A DNA stretch of 7,699 nt from CAYXRK01 sp964467615 (GTDB lineage: Bacteria > Hydrogenedentota > Hydrogenedentia > Hydrogenedentales > GCA-2746185). The position numbers were made by a program, and so were the translations under genes. Shown here piece after piece: positions 6,193-7,699 of this stretch (positions are counted from its first letter, which is position 1; every line of letters starts with the position of its first letter). The stretch spans positions 1-7,699 of the forward strand of contig CAYXRK010000210.1 of assembly GCA_964467615.1 (NCBI GenBank), given 5' to 3'. A model generated the notes under the pieces. The model searched no databases, was not told the origin of the DNA, and saw nothing but the letters and a program-made list of their open reading frames with translations.

Positions 6193-6218
6193 GGGGAGGG
6201 CGAGGCTCCCGCCGAGCC
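6193..6218. repeat. Short GC-rich palindromic repeat (REP-like dispersed element)
   Basis: This 26-base element begins GGGGAGGGCGAGG and ends GCCGAGCC. It contains two overlapping, mutually exclusive hairpins: GGGAG (6194-6198) with CTCCC (6206-6210), and GGCTC (6204-6208) with GAGCC (6214-6218). Read on the minus strand in the extended protease frame it encodes LGGSLALP. I remember near-identical strings (LGGSLALP, GEAPAEP) as recurring spurious ORF pieces in Planctomycetota-type genomes, which suggests a high-copy intergenic element. Only one copy is in this window, so dispersal is recalled rather than shown. It lies about 33 bp upstream of the protease -10. Confidence 0.6.
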
Positions 6219-6359
6219 AGAGATAGCCGAAACACATTAGACCACGACTCGCGAGCACGACTCGCCTTCTAAACGGTACATCGCCCACGCGTTGGTGTCA
6301 CGATCCCTCGCGCCTCCACAACAAACTCGCGTCCAGTAGCGAATGCCCGCCCACGACGC

Positions 6360-6365
6360 TACAAT
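6360..6365 (+). promoter_or_regulatory. Candidate -10 for the propeller-protein gene
   Basis: TACAAT (5 of 6 match to TATAAT) lies 33 bases before the ATG at 6399. No recognisable -35 is seen at 16-18 bases upstream, so the call is weak. Nothing else was recognised between 6219 and 6359. Confidence 0.3.
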
Positions 6366-6385
6366 TCCTCTTCCTCATGTCAACC

Positions 6386-6389
6386 GGAG
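6386..6389 (+). promoter_or_regulatory. Ribosome binding site of the propeller-protein gene
   Basis: GGAG ends 9 bases before the ATG at 6399 and is the only Shine-Dalgarno-like string near that start, which opens directly into a signal peptide. Confidence 0.6.
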
Positions 6390-6398
6390 TCCTATCCA

Positions 6399-7699
6399 AT
6401 GAGTTTCGCGTTTCTGCTCGGATCGCTGGCCGCGGCGTTCGCTCTCGCCGCCGATGTCCCGTCCACCGCCGTTGGTACCTATCTCCAGGAAACGGCGCAG
6501 ACCTACACGACCGCCGACGGTCTCCCCAGCGACGATGTTCAACGCGTCGTCATCGGGCAGAACGAAAGAGTCATCGCTCTCACCGCCGATGATGCGGTGG
6601 AGTTAAACGGGACAACGTGGTCGGCGACGAACGCCGTACGGGCAGCGCAGGCTAGGCCGGCCGTTGACGCCAACATGCGCAAATACTTTCCAGGCGCGGA
6701 GACGATCAATTCCTTCGTAGTCAAAGTGGGTACCGCCGCCGTGGGCACCGAAGGCGGACTGTTCCTGGCGAGTAGCAGCGGATGGGCCCCGCTGTTCCCC
6801 GCGGACGCGACGCGCTCCTGGGCGCCGCGCGGCATCAAGGCGGTCGAGTACGACGCAAAAGGCCGGCTCTGGTTCGCGTGTCCGCAGGGTGTCGGCGTGC
6901 TTGAGGGCGCATCGTGGACACTTTACGAAGGGCGGGACGGTCTGCCCTACAACGACTTCACCTGCATGGCCGCCGCGCCGGACGGTTCGGTGTGGTTTGG
7001 CACGACGAAGGGCGCGATCCACTTCGATGGCGAGCACTGGGAATATCGCCAAGGCCGGCGTTGGCTGCCGGACGATCACGTTCGCGCGATAGCGGTCACG
7101 GCCGACGGTGCGGCGTACTTCGCCACGGCAAAAGGTGTGGGCGTCATCAAGCGCGTTTCGATGACGCTGGCCGAGAAGGCGAAGTTTTACGAAGACGAGA
7201 TCGACAAGTACCACCGGCGCACGCCCTATGGTTACGTGCTGGAAGTGGGCCTGCCTGAACCTGGGCGCAAGGAAAATGTGCGGCAGCAGGACAGCGACAA
7301 CGACGGGCTATGGACCGCGATGTACGGCGCTGGCGAATGTTTCGCGTACGCGGCCACCAAGGACCCCGCGGCCCGAGAGCGCGCACAGAAGGCATTCGAT
7401 GCGCTCGAGTTCCTCGGCAAAGTCACACAAGGCGGAGAGCATTCGCCGCCGAAGGGCTACGTCGCGCGGACGATTCTGCCGACGTCCGGTCATGATCCGA
7501 ACATCGGCCGCATCCAGGGGGACCAGCGCGAGCACGACGAGGGCGACAAGCTGTGGAAGGTCTACGAGCCGCGATGGCCCAAGAGCGCGGACGGCCAATG
7601 GTATTGGAAATCCGACACGAGCTCGGACGAACTCGACGGGCACTACTTTTTCTACGCGCAGTATTTCGATTTGGTGTGCGAGACGGACGCCGAGCGTGC
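6399..7699 (+). CDS. Exported beta-propeller (Reg_prop-like) protein with C-terminal alpha/alpha-toroid-like region (3' partial)
   Basis: 433 residues are visible and the frame is open at the window end. A signal peptide covers about 1-18 (FAFLLGSLAAAFALAA, no basic N-region). Blade-like repeats of the two-component-regulator-propeller type follow: YTTADGLPSDDVQRVVIG (36-53), a degenerate blade with AVEYDAKGRLWFACPQG (148-164), YEGRDGLPYNDFTCMAAAP (176-194) continuing DGSVWFGTTKG, and DDHVRAIAVTADGAAYFATA (225-244). From about 255 the character changes to helical sequence: QQDSDNDGLWTAMYGAGECF (296-315), then AFDALEFLGKVTQ (332-344), GYVARTILP (353-361) and SDTSSDELDGHYFFYAQYF (405-423). Paired helices rich in Trp, Tyr and acidic residues resemble alpha/alpha-toroid enzymes acting on sugars, but I recognise no specific family and no catalytic assignment is possible. 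Reg_prop repeats usually sit in sensor kinases; no kinase or DNA-binding part is visible here. The gene diverges from the protease gene. Confidence 0.85.
   Translation, partial: MSFAFLLGSLAAAFALAADVPSTAVGTYLQETAQTYTTADGLPSDDVQRVVIGQNERVIALTADDAVELNGTTWSATNAVRAAQARPAVDANMRKYFPGAETINSFVVKVGTAAVGTEGGLFLASSSGWAPLFPADATRSWAPRGIKAVEYDAKGRLWFACPQGVGVLEGASWTLYEGRDGLPYNDFTCMAAAPDGSVWFGTTKGAIHFDGEHWEYRQGRRWLPDDHVRAIAVTADGAAYFATAKGVGVIKRVSMTLAEKAKFYEDEIDKYHRRTPYGYVLEVGLPEPGRKENVRQQDSDNDGLWTAMYGAGECFAYAATKDPAARERAQKAFDALEFLGKVTQGGEHSPPKGYVARTILPTSGHDPNIGRIQGDQREHDEGDKLWKVYEPRWPKSADGQWYWKSDTSSDELDGHYFFYAQYFDLVCETDAER

Noticed and set aside
4741..6240. A 499-codon open frame on the plus strand, antisense to the protease and MntA genes
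   Set aside because: Its translation is Arg-rich and low in hydrophobic order, with no motif. The opposite strand carries a protease with full catalytic triad, a signal peptide and an RBS, plus MntA motifs. It is a high-GC antisense shadow.
6112..6288. N-terminal extension of the protease frame to an upstream start at 6288
   Set aside because: The extension runs through the palindromic repeat (LGGSLALP) and the -10 element and puts a long non-signal sequence before a clear signal peptide. The internal ATG at 6111 has AGGAG at ideal spacing.
6603..7214. A 203-codon minus-strand open frame within the propeller gene
   Set aside because: The plus strand has a signal peptide, RBS and repeated GLP-D...DG-VWFGT blades over the same region. 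The minus frame has no recognisable content.

Overview
The window reads as chromosomal DNA of an uncultured or little-studied bacterium of the Planctomycetota / Candidatus Hydrogenedentes type. Four things point there. There is a pseudopilin of the DUF1559-like family (N-terminal FTLIELLVVIAIIGILAA, C-terminal HVPGGSNVLYLDGHVEF). There is a PSCyt1-PSCyt2-PSD1 'planctomycete cytochrome' protein. There is an ECF sigma factor carrying its own membrane helix and an outer carboxypeptidase-regulatory-like domain. There is also a short GC-rich palindromic repeat whose translation (LGGSLALP) I remember from spurious ORFs in such genomes. The phylum call rests on family content and is an inference. GC is high overall (about 68-70% in sampled lines of the cytochrome gene) and falls to about 52% over the toxin-antitoxin gene 4385-4738.

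Layout: (1) 1-1136, minus strand, 3' end outside the window: ECF sigma factor + transmembrane helix + CarboxypepD_reg-like domain. (2) 1137-1397: divergent intergenic region with a good sigma-70-type promoter for the rightward gene and a weaker one for the sigma gene. (3) 1398-2336, plus strand: type IV pilin-like / pseudopilin protein. (4) 2347-6111, minus strand: four closely spaced genes. In transcription order they are a secreted trypsin-like serine protease with a C-terminal membrane anchor, a MntA-type nucleotidyltransferase antitoxin, an overlapping HepT-type HEPN toxin, and the PSCyt1/PSCyt2/PSD1 protein. (5) 6112-6398: divergent intergenic region with a near-perfect -10 and Shine-Dalgarno for the protease, the palindromic repeat, and a candidate -10 and RBS for the rightward gene. 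(6) 6399-7699, plus strand, 3' end outside the window: an exported protein with beta-propeller (Reg_prop-like) repeats followed by a region resembling an alpha/alpha-toroid.

How the genes relate: only the MntA/HepT pair is a clear functional unit, because the genes overlap by 11 bp and both carry the diagnostic motifs. The other genes are mostly envelope or exported proteins (pseudopilin, multi-domain cytochrome, anchored protease, propeller protein), with a membrane-tethered sigma factor next door. No pathway can be assigned from seven genes. The PSCyt/PSD1 protein lacks the DUF1501 partner that usually follows it, since its 3' neighbour is the convergent pseudopilin gene 10 bp away. No tRNA, rRNA, CRISPR array, insertion sequence or phage gene was seen. 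The most unusual item is the one-protein sigma/membrane-sensor architecture.
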